From Alitta virens (Eukaryota; Annelida; Polychaeta; Phyllodocida; Nereididae), in assembly GCA_932294295.1 (NCBI GenBank), contig OW028584.1, positions 7,944,407 to 8,008,406 on the forward strand: 64,000 nt of DNA. Reading direction: 5' to 3'. The notes beneath the pieces were generated by a model. The model ran no database searches. It saw only the letters and a list, made by a program, of their open reading frames with translations, and was not told the DNA's origin. The translations under genes were made by a program, and so were the position numbers. Positions 34,201 through 40,500 of the stretch are shown piece after piece (position 1 is the stretch's first letter; the number at the start of each line of letters is the position of its first letter).

Positions 34201-36074
34201 TAGTGGACGAAGTGCTACAAAAAAGGATACAGCTCTGAAGCAAGTCATCGCCTGCCTGCTGACTAAACGCTAAGTCTGTTGAGTCATTTTTCTGGCCTGA
34301 ATCTTGGCACATAGACACTATTGTGTGCCCATTAACTCACCATACGTTTTCAAATTTGCCGTCAACCTAGTTGTCAAACCGGATACAACCCTCGTCATGA
34401 TGGCTTCCGATATGCGTATAAACAAAGGTAGCCACTCCGTGCCGCCTTTGAATTAGCAACAAACCACAAATGAGGGATTGGGAAATTATGGCACTCACAA
34501 AAGCAACCTCGCACAAGCGTATCAATAACATGCGCCACTCGCAAACACTTTTACCATTTCACCATAAGACAATGCGGAAAACAGACCATGTCTCTCCATC
34601 TACAAATTTTACAAGATATTGCAACAAAAGCTGTCTTGGTTTATCACCATGGCCAGAACTAAAGATTAAGGGATATACTGCACATTGTATCTGGTTGATG
34701 AACGACTTAGTATCAGTACATTGCACTGAGGCACAACAACAAATTCTGAGTGATGTCAACATACAATGTAATGCAATTCAATGAACTGGGAGACTAAAAC
34801 ATTTGATGGACAGGTTTACGAGACAATGTGATCACTATTGTGGGTGATTTCAATAGTATAACATTGAAAGCAGACACCAAGATACTACGTGAACAACATA
34901 TAGTGAAATGCTACAACATCGAAACAAGATATTTCAAGAAGAAAGTGACAGAGTTGAGATAGTTACAAACACTAAGGGAGCTACTACCATAGCAATATAA
35001 ATTATCTTGAAATTGATATTATTATTAATATCAATTTTCATCTTTATTGTATATCTGATTGTTGGTCCTGTCGTCTAAGGTGAATGTCATCAATTGGTCG
35101 AGTCGTCAAAAAAAAAATTGACCCGTCTAAAGAGCTGGTTCACTCGTCAAAAATGTTGGTTAACTCGTCAAAATTAGTCAAGTCGACAATAATCCTGGTT
35201 AATTCGTCAACAGATAGCTGTTGAGTTGTGAAGTGTCACATGCCTTGTTGAGGTGTTCTAGGGGGGTCTGGTCAAAACGGCCAAATATAAAACGGCCAAT
35301 ATACCAGGACGGCCAATCGCAAAAACGGCCACCATACCAAGACGGCCAAAGGATAAAACGTTAAGGTTTCAAGTGTCAAGTACAATTAATAACATTGCAA
35401 TTAACTAATCAAAGCTTTAATCGTGAACAGTGTTAGGTATTTTTATTTTTACAGTGTTAGGTATTTTTATTTTTGACGACTTTACTACATATTGACGACT
35501 TTCCCAGGCCTTTTGATGACTTTACTAGGCCTTTGGACGGCTTTACTAGGCCTTTGGACGGCTTAACTATTTTTAGTACGACGGGACCAATTGACGGCAG
35601 GACCTTTTGACGGCATGACTGTAGACCGTATATCTTATAACTTTTCAAGTTGAAGAAATATTTCTAAGATTATCTTCAACCACAAACATACCTCAGAGCG
35701 GCCATAAGACCGATAAGAACTTCAGAACAGACGCTAGATGTCTCACTCGCTGTGTCATCAGATTCGTACCCCTCGTACCTATTTTGCCCCAGCAACCGTT
35801 GCAACTGAAAATACGAGAAGCCCAGAATTCTTGCTGAATGATGTTGTGTTCTTCATACAAATTATTTCTACCATACTCGACTTCCTTAAAATGTTTTTTT
35901 TTCATATTTTTCAGCCAATTCTTACCAGCACATCAGCCAAAGCCAACTCCACCTCCTGGCCCTTGGGAAGAACTCTCTGGGCCATGACGGATTCTTTGCC
36001 GTCTGTAGTTTTGGTCCCGTACGTCCGGGTGCTCAACTGTCTGGCGCTGCTCCCACTGTACCTCCTTTCCCGTC
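13110..36074 (-). CDS. CLASP: CLIP-associating protein (CLASP), C-terminal half, spliced
   Basis: Ten exons on the minus strand read as CLASP, in the order 36074-35926, 35804-35692, 32814-32670, 32261-32048, 30530-30464, 30064-29939, 28976-28848, 14631-14566, 13715-13599 and 13220-13110 (stop TGA). CLASPs are TOG-domain proteins that bind microtubule plus ends through CLIP-170/EB1 and promote rescue, acting at the cell cortex, kinetochores and the spindle. Diagnostic segments are VKLAILKY, SRIITWTTEPKS, NTPEF with ALPKTFQEGA, ELSNHNER, LWDEHFKIILLLLLET, RFKDYTELAILKILEAHKD, and FCLVALYMVVGEDLRPH ending in KLLEVYIKRA. The upstream part, with TOG1, TOG2 and the start codon, is not in the recognisable sequence. 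Exon phases show that exons are missing from my model between 35692 and 32814, between 32048 and 30530, and probably between 28848 and 14631. One exon has a one-base frameshift. The introns are full of transposons. Confidence 0.9.
13599..13715 (-). CDS. CLASP: CLASP exon (C-terminal HEAT repeat)
   Basis: Begins after TTTTGCAG and ends at the donor GTAAGA, phase 0 at both ends. It reads TCDDTESTVRETSIFCLVAL then YMVVGEDLRPHIKTLKGSK, very close to the NTESSVRKASVFCLVAIY-type segment of animal CLASPs. Confidence 0.93.
13833..14130 (+). repeat. SINE-like dispersed repeat in a CLASP intron
   Basis: Shares GGGATGTGCGGAGCTCTGCC and, further on, a GGATCC...TTTCCCGCC stretch with 14833-14990. The reverse complement of parts of it occurs at 1250-1292 and 545-600. 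A 16-base C run (about 14030-14044) interrupts it. A weak tRNA A-box-like word (TAGCTCGGTAGGTAGG) lies just upstream at 13790-13806. Confidence 0.6.
14566..14631 (-). CDS. CLASP: CLASP exon (22 codons)
   Basis: A small phase-0 exon between TCCTTGCAG and GTGGGT, reading VIKLLLKDILMKHLSDIVPG then LE. It matches the ...LLLPEIMPGL helix just before the previous entry, so the two exons are consecutive in the mRNA. Confidence 0.88.
14833..14990 (+). repeat. SINE-like dispersed repeat, second intronic copy
   Basis: Carries GGGATGTGCGGAGCTCTGCC followed by CAGCAGAGACACTTGGATC and CGGCGTTTCCCGCC. It is GC-rich relative to its surroundings and matches 13833-14130 in order. I see no open frame that makes sense. 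Confidence 0.6.
15110..15360. repeat. Degenerate GTCAACGA-word repeat block
   Basis: Over 250 bp the words GTCGACGA, GTCAACGA (three times), GTCAACCA, GTCAACAA and GTCGGCGA recur at irregular spacing, with nearby ATGG or TTGG. The word set resembles those of the fold-back blocks at 35060-35625 and 37840-38070. The minus-strand frame across it is probably an artefact of the repeats. Confidence 0.55.
16383..16512. repeat. Dispersed repeat, copy 1
   Basis: The words AAATAAAAGGCAGAACGTCAT, CAAAACTGCAAAATT and TGACAGTTGACC...CAAGGCGAACG match 36808-36960 in order and orientation. The second locus additionally carries a tandem half-copy. Confidence 0.65.
17185..17480. repeat. Tandem pair of about 210-bp units
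   Basis: ATACATCATTTGAAAGC followed by a GTG(T/C)AA(T/C)ACAAT word and an AATA(T/G)AGGTAA-like end occurs twice, starting near 17198 and 17388. The copies are diverged. No coding sequence is evident between 15360 and 19755 apart from such repeats. Confidence 0.45.
19756..23443 (+). CDS. IS630/Tc1-mariner transposase gene, DD83E-like, with C-terminal PHD finger (in-frame TAG)
   Basis: Three exons: 19756-19955, 20470-20619 and 22204-23266 (470 codons before the stop). The reading phase is kept at every junction. Exon 1 encodes a basic helix-turn-helix region with an AT-hook-like GRPR. Exon 3 has the RNase-H-fold triad: D in IVYTDETW (about 22349), D in LIIIDNAPYH (about 22661), and E in LNAIELVWAYVK (about 22900). 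By my count 83 residues separate the second D and the E, far more than the 34-41 of classical Tc1/mariner. This resembles the DD82E (Sailor) group reported from aquatic animals. The protein ends in an acidic Ser/Asp-rich stretch and a CCKC pair, then TAG at 23264. The same frame continues with QCDFCNSWYHTQC and CCQAC to TAA at 23441, completing a C4HC3 PHD finger. The first intron has a GC donor (GCAAGT). Whether the TAG inactivates the tail, is read through, or is an error is unknown. Confidence 0.85.
19956..20469 (+). other. GC-AG intron of the IS630-type transposase gene
   Basis: The exon ends ...AGATCAAG and the intron begins GCAAGTATTT, the standard form of the rare GC donor class. It ends TTTTCATTGTAG before GGGTACC. 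This junction preserves the frame (an AG|G Arg codon). The alternative of no splicing hits a stop after four codons (QVFS). Confidence 0.75.
23505..23540. repeat. (TA)n microsatellite
   Basis: Alternating TA for about 30 bases, with one C interruption, just after the transposase gene. It may mark the 3' side of the element, but I could not find matching terminal inverted repeats. Confidence 0.85.
23541..25680. other. Non-coding intronic stretch of CLASP
   Basis: No supported gene. The open frames here are AT-rich with no splice logic. It contains GC-poor sequence, mononucleotide A/T runs and no repeat shared with the rest of the window that I could see. Confidence 0.5.
25681..25830. repeat. 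Near-perfect palindrome, 75-bp arms, no spacer
   Basis: The centre lies between 25755 and 25756 (TGGTA|TACCA). The inner 50 bp of each arm, including CTAAAGCCCACTATCTGTGG and GAGAGTTGCAATTGA, pair with a single mismatch. The outer 25 bp (CTAAATCTT...) pair less well. RNA from either strand would form one long hairpin. There is no loop and no transposase frame. Confidence 0.92.
26230..26288. repeat. Tandem duplication, 29-bp unit
   Basis: Two adjacent units begin AAGCTCCGCCCCCTTC and end TGGCCTGGGCT, differing at one base. CCGCCCCC resembles a GC box (Sp1-type site), but no nearby transcription start is supported. Confidence 0.85.
27060..27235. repeat. GC-rich MITE-like fragment
   Basis: A compact GC-rich island in AT-rich DNA with inverted words: GTCGGCGATTTT on one side, and GGCCGACAAAATTGC and GGCCGACACGG on the other. 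The minus strand begins TTTAAGCCGGCTTCACACG, typical of the end of a short DNA element. The outer termini do not pair cleanly, so the family is unassigned. Confidence 0.35.
27430..27806 (+). promoter_or_regulatory. CpG-richer promoter-like region with a possible short first exon
   Basis: The stretch is enriched in CG dinucleotides and includes a perfect CRE palindrome TGACGTCA at 27482-27489 and repeated GTGACGTG words near 27431. An ATG at 27762-27764 opens 15 codons (MANRTHYAKTPPTSN) that end at a good donor (GTAAGT at 27807). No second exon could be linked on the plus strand, so a promoter or lost first exon is only a suggestion. Confidence 0.25.
28114..28317. repeat. Short inverted-repeat element
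   Basis: TTACCAGCTTCAAATGATGT on the left and ACATCATTTGAAACTGGTAA on the right form 20-bp inverted arms with one mismatch, about 160 bp apart. The interior has no coding frame. It could be a small MITE. Confidence 0.55.
28848..28976 (-). CDS. CLASP: CLASP exon (TOG HEAT repeat)
   Basis: Phase 0 at both ends, between TTGTTTTACAG and GTACGT; 43 codons. It reads ATFRALSLVVLKEILMYQGH then RFKDYTELAILKILEAHKD. Vertebrate CLASPs have IRALALRVLREIL...RFKNYAELT...LEAHKD here. Confidence 0.95.
29127..29580. mobile_element. TTAA-flanked MITE (piggyBac-like target site)
   Basis: Left end GGCTGGATTGTCA; right end, read inward, AGCTGGATTGTCA: 12 of 13 bases match. Both termini abut TTAA (29123-29126 and 29581-29584), the piggyBac-type duplication. 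The interior is non-coding and related to 1333-1511. It lies within the CLASP intron between 29939 and 28976. Confidence 0.8.
29939..30064 (-). CDS. CLASP: CLASP exon with a one-base frameshift
   Basis: The exon starts after TTTATTTGCAG and ends at GTAAGT. From the splice junction the frame reads (R)NDKRKGAML and then meets TGA. One base later the other frame reads LIQSAREDSMNLWDEHFK then IILLLLLET, which is unmistakably CLASP. The exon is 126 nt; 127 nt is needed for the phases of both neighbours. A single base therefore appears to be missing at about 30033-30037. Confidence 0.88.
30464..30530 (-). CDS. CLASP: CLASP exon (ELSNHNER segment)
   Basis: 67 bp between TATATTTCAG and GTTAGA, entering in phase 1 and ending AG|. 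It reads VPPEDGDIVTNMLSELSNHN then E, matching the conserved ELSNHNER linker before the C-terminal TOG domain. Confidence 0.9.
30855..31242. mobile_element. hAT-type MITE with CAGGGTTCCCAC termini
   Basis: Begins CAGGGTTCCCAC and ends GTGGGAACCCTG, an exact 12-bp inverted repeat. The inner part contains the GAAAA...CCTTGAAATT and TCCTGGAATTT words common to a widespread animal MITE group. The flanking 8-mers are CAATCTGA and CAATCAAC (5 of 8 match), consistent with an eroded hAT duplication. It lies in a CLASP intron. Confidence 0.8.
31726..31780 (+). repeat. Dispersed repeat, copy B
   Basis: Second copy of the block at 313-368, in the same orientation. The identity ends sharply at CCAACTTAA on both sides of the comparison, as expected for the end of an interspersed element. 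Confidence 0.8.
32048..32261 (-). CDS. CLASP: CLASP exon (NTPEF / ALPKTFQ)
   Basis: 214 bp between TTTTCCAG and GTCAGT. Split codon GGT at the start, then AQAVLIALFNLNTPEFSMML, SALPKTFQEGANKILHTHLR and a Ser/Thr/Pro-rich linker. The NTPEF...LPKTFQ(D/E)GA signature is highly specific to CLASP. Confidence 0.95.
32670..32814 (-). CDS. CLASP: CLASP exon (TOG helix, TTEPKS)
   Basis: 145 bp between TCTCTAG and GTATAA, phase 0 entering and leaving one base that completes GGT with the next exon. It reads VKLAILKYLHGLIMMMKPSD then FVNSAETRMAMSRIITWTTE and PKS, matching the last helices of the middle TOG domain. Confidence 0.95.
32815..35691. other. CLASP intron region in which expected TOG exons were not found
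   Basis: The two flanking exons are phase-incompatible, so at least one exon should lie here. I found no TOG-like peptide on the minus strand. Plus-strand frames at 32865 and 34470 have no recognisable domain. The right part (35060-35625) is the fold-back repeat block. Confidence 0.5.
35060..35625. repeat. Fold-back element built of TCGTCAA-like words
   Basis: The left block (35065-35235) repeats GTCGTC, ACTCGTCAAA and ATTCGTCAAC. The middle (35265-35360) repeats AAAACGGCCAA and GACGGCCAA. The right block (35470-35625) repeats TTGACGAC, GACGGCTTTACTAGGCCTTT and TTGACGGC, the inverse of the left words. The apparent open frame with repeated SKGLVKP on the minus strand comes from the short tandem repeat inside the right block. 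Confidence 0.7.
35692..35804 (-). CDS. CLASP: CLASP exon (YESDDTASE acidic serine segment)
   Basis: 113 bp between ATTTTCAG and GTATGT. It reads LQRLLGQNRYEGYESDDTAS then ETSSVCSE, parallel to RRRYESYGMHSDDD...SSACSERS of vertebrate CLASPs. The last codons (VLIGLMAAL) are less conserved. Confidence 0.85.
35926..36074 (-). CDS. CLASP: CLASP exon (basic Ser-rich region before the middle TOG)
   Basis: 149 bp between AATCGTCAG and GTAAGA. It reads RERRYSGSSARQLSTRTYG, then GKESVMAQRVLPKGQEVEL and ALADVL, matching the ...MRVLNTGSDVEEAVADAL part of CLASP next to the SxIP-type EB1-binding region. It joins exon 35804 in frame. No CLASP exon further 5' (higher coordinate) was recognised. Confidence 0.85.
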
Positions 36075-36459
36075 CTGACGATTATATTAAAAAATAAAAT
36101 AGGCACAGGTGAAAAACAATCTAATCAATTGTTTTAAATGTTGAAAATTATGGTATATATTATTCATTCTTAGAGCAACTTAGCAATAAAAGTTTTCATA
36201 ATATTCCATTGCAGATGTGGCATCACTTTCCATGTTAATTTGCAGCAGAACCATTTTTGAGACTCACAACTATCCACAAATATAAAGTATTACATTAAAT
36301 TAATTTACTCGAATGTAAAATATACAAAAATCTATTTTCATGTTAAAGAAATGCACTGAATAACTACAAATATTCAAAGTGTTGCATTTCCATATATTTC
36401 AAATATATCAAACCAATATCCACAATAATAAATTTCTACATTCTCTGATGCATAAATAC

Positions 36460-36630
36460 TGGGCTTCCAACTGTTGGGTCCCGGGTTCGATTTCTGGTCG
36501 CGCCTAAGTTGGATGGCTGTTTCATCCTTCATCTCATTGCCATGGTGCCTGCCTGTCCTAATTAGCCCATCAGCTGATCAGGTGCAGAAATACAGGACAT
36601 AAAGCCCTAGTCACCCACCCACCCACCACC
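36460..36630 (+). repeat. tRNA-derived SINE remnant
   Basis: GTTGGGTCCCGGGTTCGATT contains a strong B box, and the following TCTGGTCGCGCC resembles a tRNA 3' half. It is followed by a CCTGCCTGTCCTAATTAGCC body and an (ACCC)n tail. No acceptor stem or A box completes a functional tRNA. Confidence 0.6.
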
Positions 36631-36767
36631 TGATGCATAAATATTAAACTAACTGTCACTAATTGATGAACTAGTAATACGATGACACATGCAGAAATAT
36701 ACAGGCATGAAGAGATTTAACCTACTTCATATTGTAACAAGCTGGAGGAGGGTTGTATACATGTTCA

Positions 36768-36960
36768 ACGTCCGTACCATTTGAAAGCTGACATTATCAA
36801 AGCGAACATTAAATAAAAGCCAGAACGTCATAAAATACCTTTTTGAACAAAAACGTTGTCCACTCCTTGTCAAAACTGCAAAATTCACTCTGTTATGTGG
36901 CAATTTCATCGCACATTTAATTTGACAGCTGACATTGTCAAAGCAAACGTTTGCGGGTGA
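36768..36960. repeat. Dispersed repeat, copy 2 with internal tandem half
   Basis: Two versions of CATTTGA(A/C)AGCTGACATT(A/G)TCAAAGC(G/A)AACG flank the AAATAAAAGCCAGAACGTCAT and AAAACTGCAAAATTC blocks shared with 16383-16512. A weaker relative may exist at 33880-33960. Confidence 0.6.
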
Positions 36961-37013
36961 GTGTAGGACCTATAATGTGGACCACGCGGACCCACATGGT
37001 TTCTTACACCTAA

Positions 37014-37015
37014 AT

Positions 37016-37056
<41 letters not shown>
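37014..37056. repeat. (CT)n-(AT)n compound microsatellite
   Basis: About 13 CT units followed by about 7 AT units, uninterrupted. Likely polymorphic. Confidence 0.95.
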
Positions 37057-37398
37057 CAAGGGGAATCACGAAATTTTATGGAATGAAAACATGCCTTGTT
37101 CATTGCTACAGTATAGCTGACATGAAAATTGTAGCAAAAAACCGATTTAATCAGGGTACAGAGTAACCCCTGCACTTACAAATTGTGCAGTTTCACATGC
37201 CTATGTCAGACAGTTGTCTCCATAAACGATCTTTTAAATTATGACATTACTTGGCCTGAAGTACTGTGGAAGTGTACTTACTGTACAATCACAGGGATGC
37301 TCTCGAATACACGTCTGCACGGTCTGAAGGTCTACGCCTTAGGTCTACGCTACTGTCCATAAGCCGTCTGTCACATCCGCCAGGTGGCTGCGTGTCCA

Positions 37399-37485
37399 AC
37401 AACTGTGGCCATTGAACTAGAATACGTGGAATGGAAGTCACGTGACTTGTGACGTGCCAGATCGACGCCATTGCTATGTGTTGAT
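37399..37485 (+). repeat. Left arm of a distant inverted repeat around the THAP transposase gene
   Basis: Ends 18 bp before the THAP start codon. Shared with the reverse complement of 45269-45365 are CATTGAACTAGAA, GTGGAATGGA, TGTGACGTGC and CGCCATTGCTATGTGTTGAT, in order. It could be the subterminal inverted repeat of the element or a duplicated promoter. It includes CACGTG. Confidence 0.7.
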
Positions 37486-37503
37486 GCAGGGCAGAACAGC
37501 CAA

Positions 37504-40500
37504 ATGGCGTGTGCAGACGACCACCGGTATCATGGCCAGGAACCAAAGAAAAAAAGACTGGAAACAAGTGGAACGGAGTGTTTTGCCATCAACTGTACAT
37601 CATACAGGAACAGTATGACGAAGGCAGAAGGAATTACCTTCCACAAGTAGGTTTTGTTCATATATTTTCGAGGTTACTTGACCTTGCGAACTTAGGAAAA
37701 AAATATTATTGCCTTCATGAAAAGATTGGCTTTGGCCTAGCTTCACACAATGGCATACACCATGTAGGTATATATCTATATAACAAAATACTTGTCCATG
37801 CTATATAGGCCATTAATCATGTTAATGACTTAGCCAAATACGAAATTCGTACCCGCCAAAACGGGTCCATTCGTCACTCGAAAAAAGTCGGTTCGTCATC
37901 CGAAACCGGTCTGTTTGTCACCAATATAATGATAATAGACCATTTTTATTTTTTGTCACTACCAGTGATGAAACGACCCTTTTCGGGTAACGAATTGACC
38001 ACATTCCAGTGACAAACCGTCCAATTTTTATGGGGGCGAATCGCGCAGTGACGAATCCACCTGTTTACCTATATATATACCAATTTGGTGCCTGTCCAAG
38101 TTTTAAAACATCTCCAATGTGTATTTACAACATATTATAATAATTTTTTTTTGGTCAGCACGTCACAATGACTTTACATTATTGGATATTGTGCTTTGGC
38201 TTTGCCCACTGTGATTAAAAGTGTCCTCCCATTCAAAATTAAACTTATAACAAATATTATGAAATAGTGAAGTAAATTGAAATCCAATATTTTTACAATA
38301 TGTATATATGTGGTTGTGTTTTAGATTTCCAGACAAAGTAAAAAACATGGAACTGTTCGAAACCTGGGCCAGGAACTGTAGGCGAGACTGCGATCCCACG
38401 GCAGGCTCCAGAATATGCAGTCTGCATTTCGAAGAGCAACAAATTAATAGAACCCTTCAAAGGGCCCGACTTAAAGAAGGGGCATTTCCGACAATTTTTG
38501 AGCTCCCAAAGCACTTGCAGGTACAAATGCATGTATATCACAATATCAAATGTCAACTGATTTACTTGTGTGGTAATACCTGGAGGCGTAAGATGTGCCT
38601 ATAATACATCGTATTCTGTCTGCATTGTAAGTTCTACATGCATGTTATCTAATACCTTATAAAAAGTTTGTATGGGTGTATTATATTTGTAAATTTATAC
38701 AATGCATTGTTTTCAGCCAAAGATTACCCAGCAAAGACTATCAAGAACGAGTTTGCAAGCCCTTGAAGCTGTGGAAGCTCAAAGTGAAGATCCAAATTCA
38801 CGAGTATGTAATAACTATACGTCTGATAAATGCATAATTTTCTCAAGAAGTTTTTTTTTTTTTGTTGGTCTAAGTATGATCATTACTTTAGGTTCAACAT
38901 ACTTTTGTTTTAGCTTGACCATGTTTACTTCACACATCAAGATGATGATGACAGGTTACTGCTAGTGGAAGAGGAAAATAAAGCTCTCAAAAAACAGCTT
39001 CGGAATGCGAAAGTTCGGGAAAATCGTGCCAAACACACCTGCAAAGATCTCATCCAGCAACTCTCAGAATCTAGTTTGATCAATGAAGAGCTAGAAATGA
39101 AGCTATCTTCATATGCAGGTATACATTTCAAATACTTAGTTTGATGTCTTAAATGTTTTTGTGTTATACAGATAGTGATAAGCAAATTTTAATAACTAAA
39201 AACTTTGTACATGATTGATAAAAAGTAGGACAAATAATGAATTCTGGTAAGATCTTGCAAATACTAGATTTTACAATTTAAGATGTGACATTTGATATTA
39301 TGAAAGCATTTTAACATGACATTTAATTTAATTTTTTATTTATTTATATCTTCTTAACTATTTGCAGTTATATTCTACTTCCCATACCAATATACCTTGT
39401 AACAAAGTGTTATTTTATTTTCTAGATATTCCTTGTGAACTGCTGAAAAAGTCTTCCAACTATACAGAGGACCAGCGCAATTTTGCACTTACGCTTCATT
39501 TATACTCAAGCAAGGCATATCGATATCTGCGGGATATAGTCAAAATAAATCTTCCAGAACCAAGAACATTGCGAAGGTACAGTTCTTAAACTTGAAAATT
39601 CACTAAATAAAATTTAAGACTATGCATATTATTACAAAAATAGGGGATTGTGACAAGATTTAATGTTTCGATCTCGTAACATTAACAAAATATAATTAAC
39701 AGGTGGCTGGAGAGAATTGATGCTGAGCCTGGTCTCAACCTATGCATGCTGGACAGTCTGGCTCAGAAATTGAAGGAAAACCCTTCCGACTATAGAAAGT
39801 AAATATCTTGTTGCCTTTTGGTCTAGTAACAAATTACATCATTTAATTCATTTATCAGTTTCTTTTTCGGAGTTTTGTTTGAGAAGTTTTGTTCAAGTTG
39901 TAGCAGCAGGATTGGCACATTTTTTGGGAGCAAGATGTATTATTTCGAAACATACTAAGGTAAATATAAGGTAGATGTAATAGCAGGCTATTCTGACAAA
40001 TTAGTGACTGGATATTAAATTTATTGTACAAAGCATGTAATTATTTCTGATTAAACTTTCCCAAAGTGGATTGCCCTCTATTAGCAGCATAAAATATGAC
40101 ACATACTATAAATTTTCTTTTCAGTTGCTGCTTGTTGCTGGATGCCATGGCAATTAAACAGCAGATAGATTATGACACCCACAAACAGAAATTCACCGGG
40201 TATGTGGACCTTGGGAATGGGGACGAGTTGGATTGTGAAGCAAAAGAAGTCTTGGTGTTCATGCTCGTGGGGTTGAAAGGTCATTGGAAGGCCCCAATCG
40301 CTTACTTCTTCACACGAAGCTTGCCTGTGGAAGTACAAACTGAACTTGTGACGCATTGTTTAAGTAAGCTTCAGGAACTTGGCTTTTGTGTGCGAGTTGT
40401 AACCATGGACGGCCACGCCACCAACAAGGCAATGTGCAAGAAGTTCGGGTGCAATCTCTCTCTTGATGACATAGCACACTTCAAACCTTCTTTTCAGATA

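Noticed and set aside
35457..35648. Minus-strand frame with repeated SKGLVKP peptide
   Set aside because: The repetition comes from the short tandem repeat in the right arm of the fold-back block at 35060-35625. No splice or start context supports a protein.
36460..36500. Possible functional tRNA gene at the GGTTCGATTTC B box
   Set aside because: No A box at the right distance and no acceptor-stem pairing. The body and tail look like a SINE.
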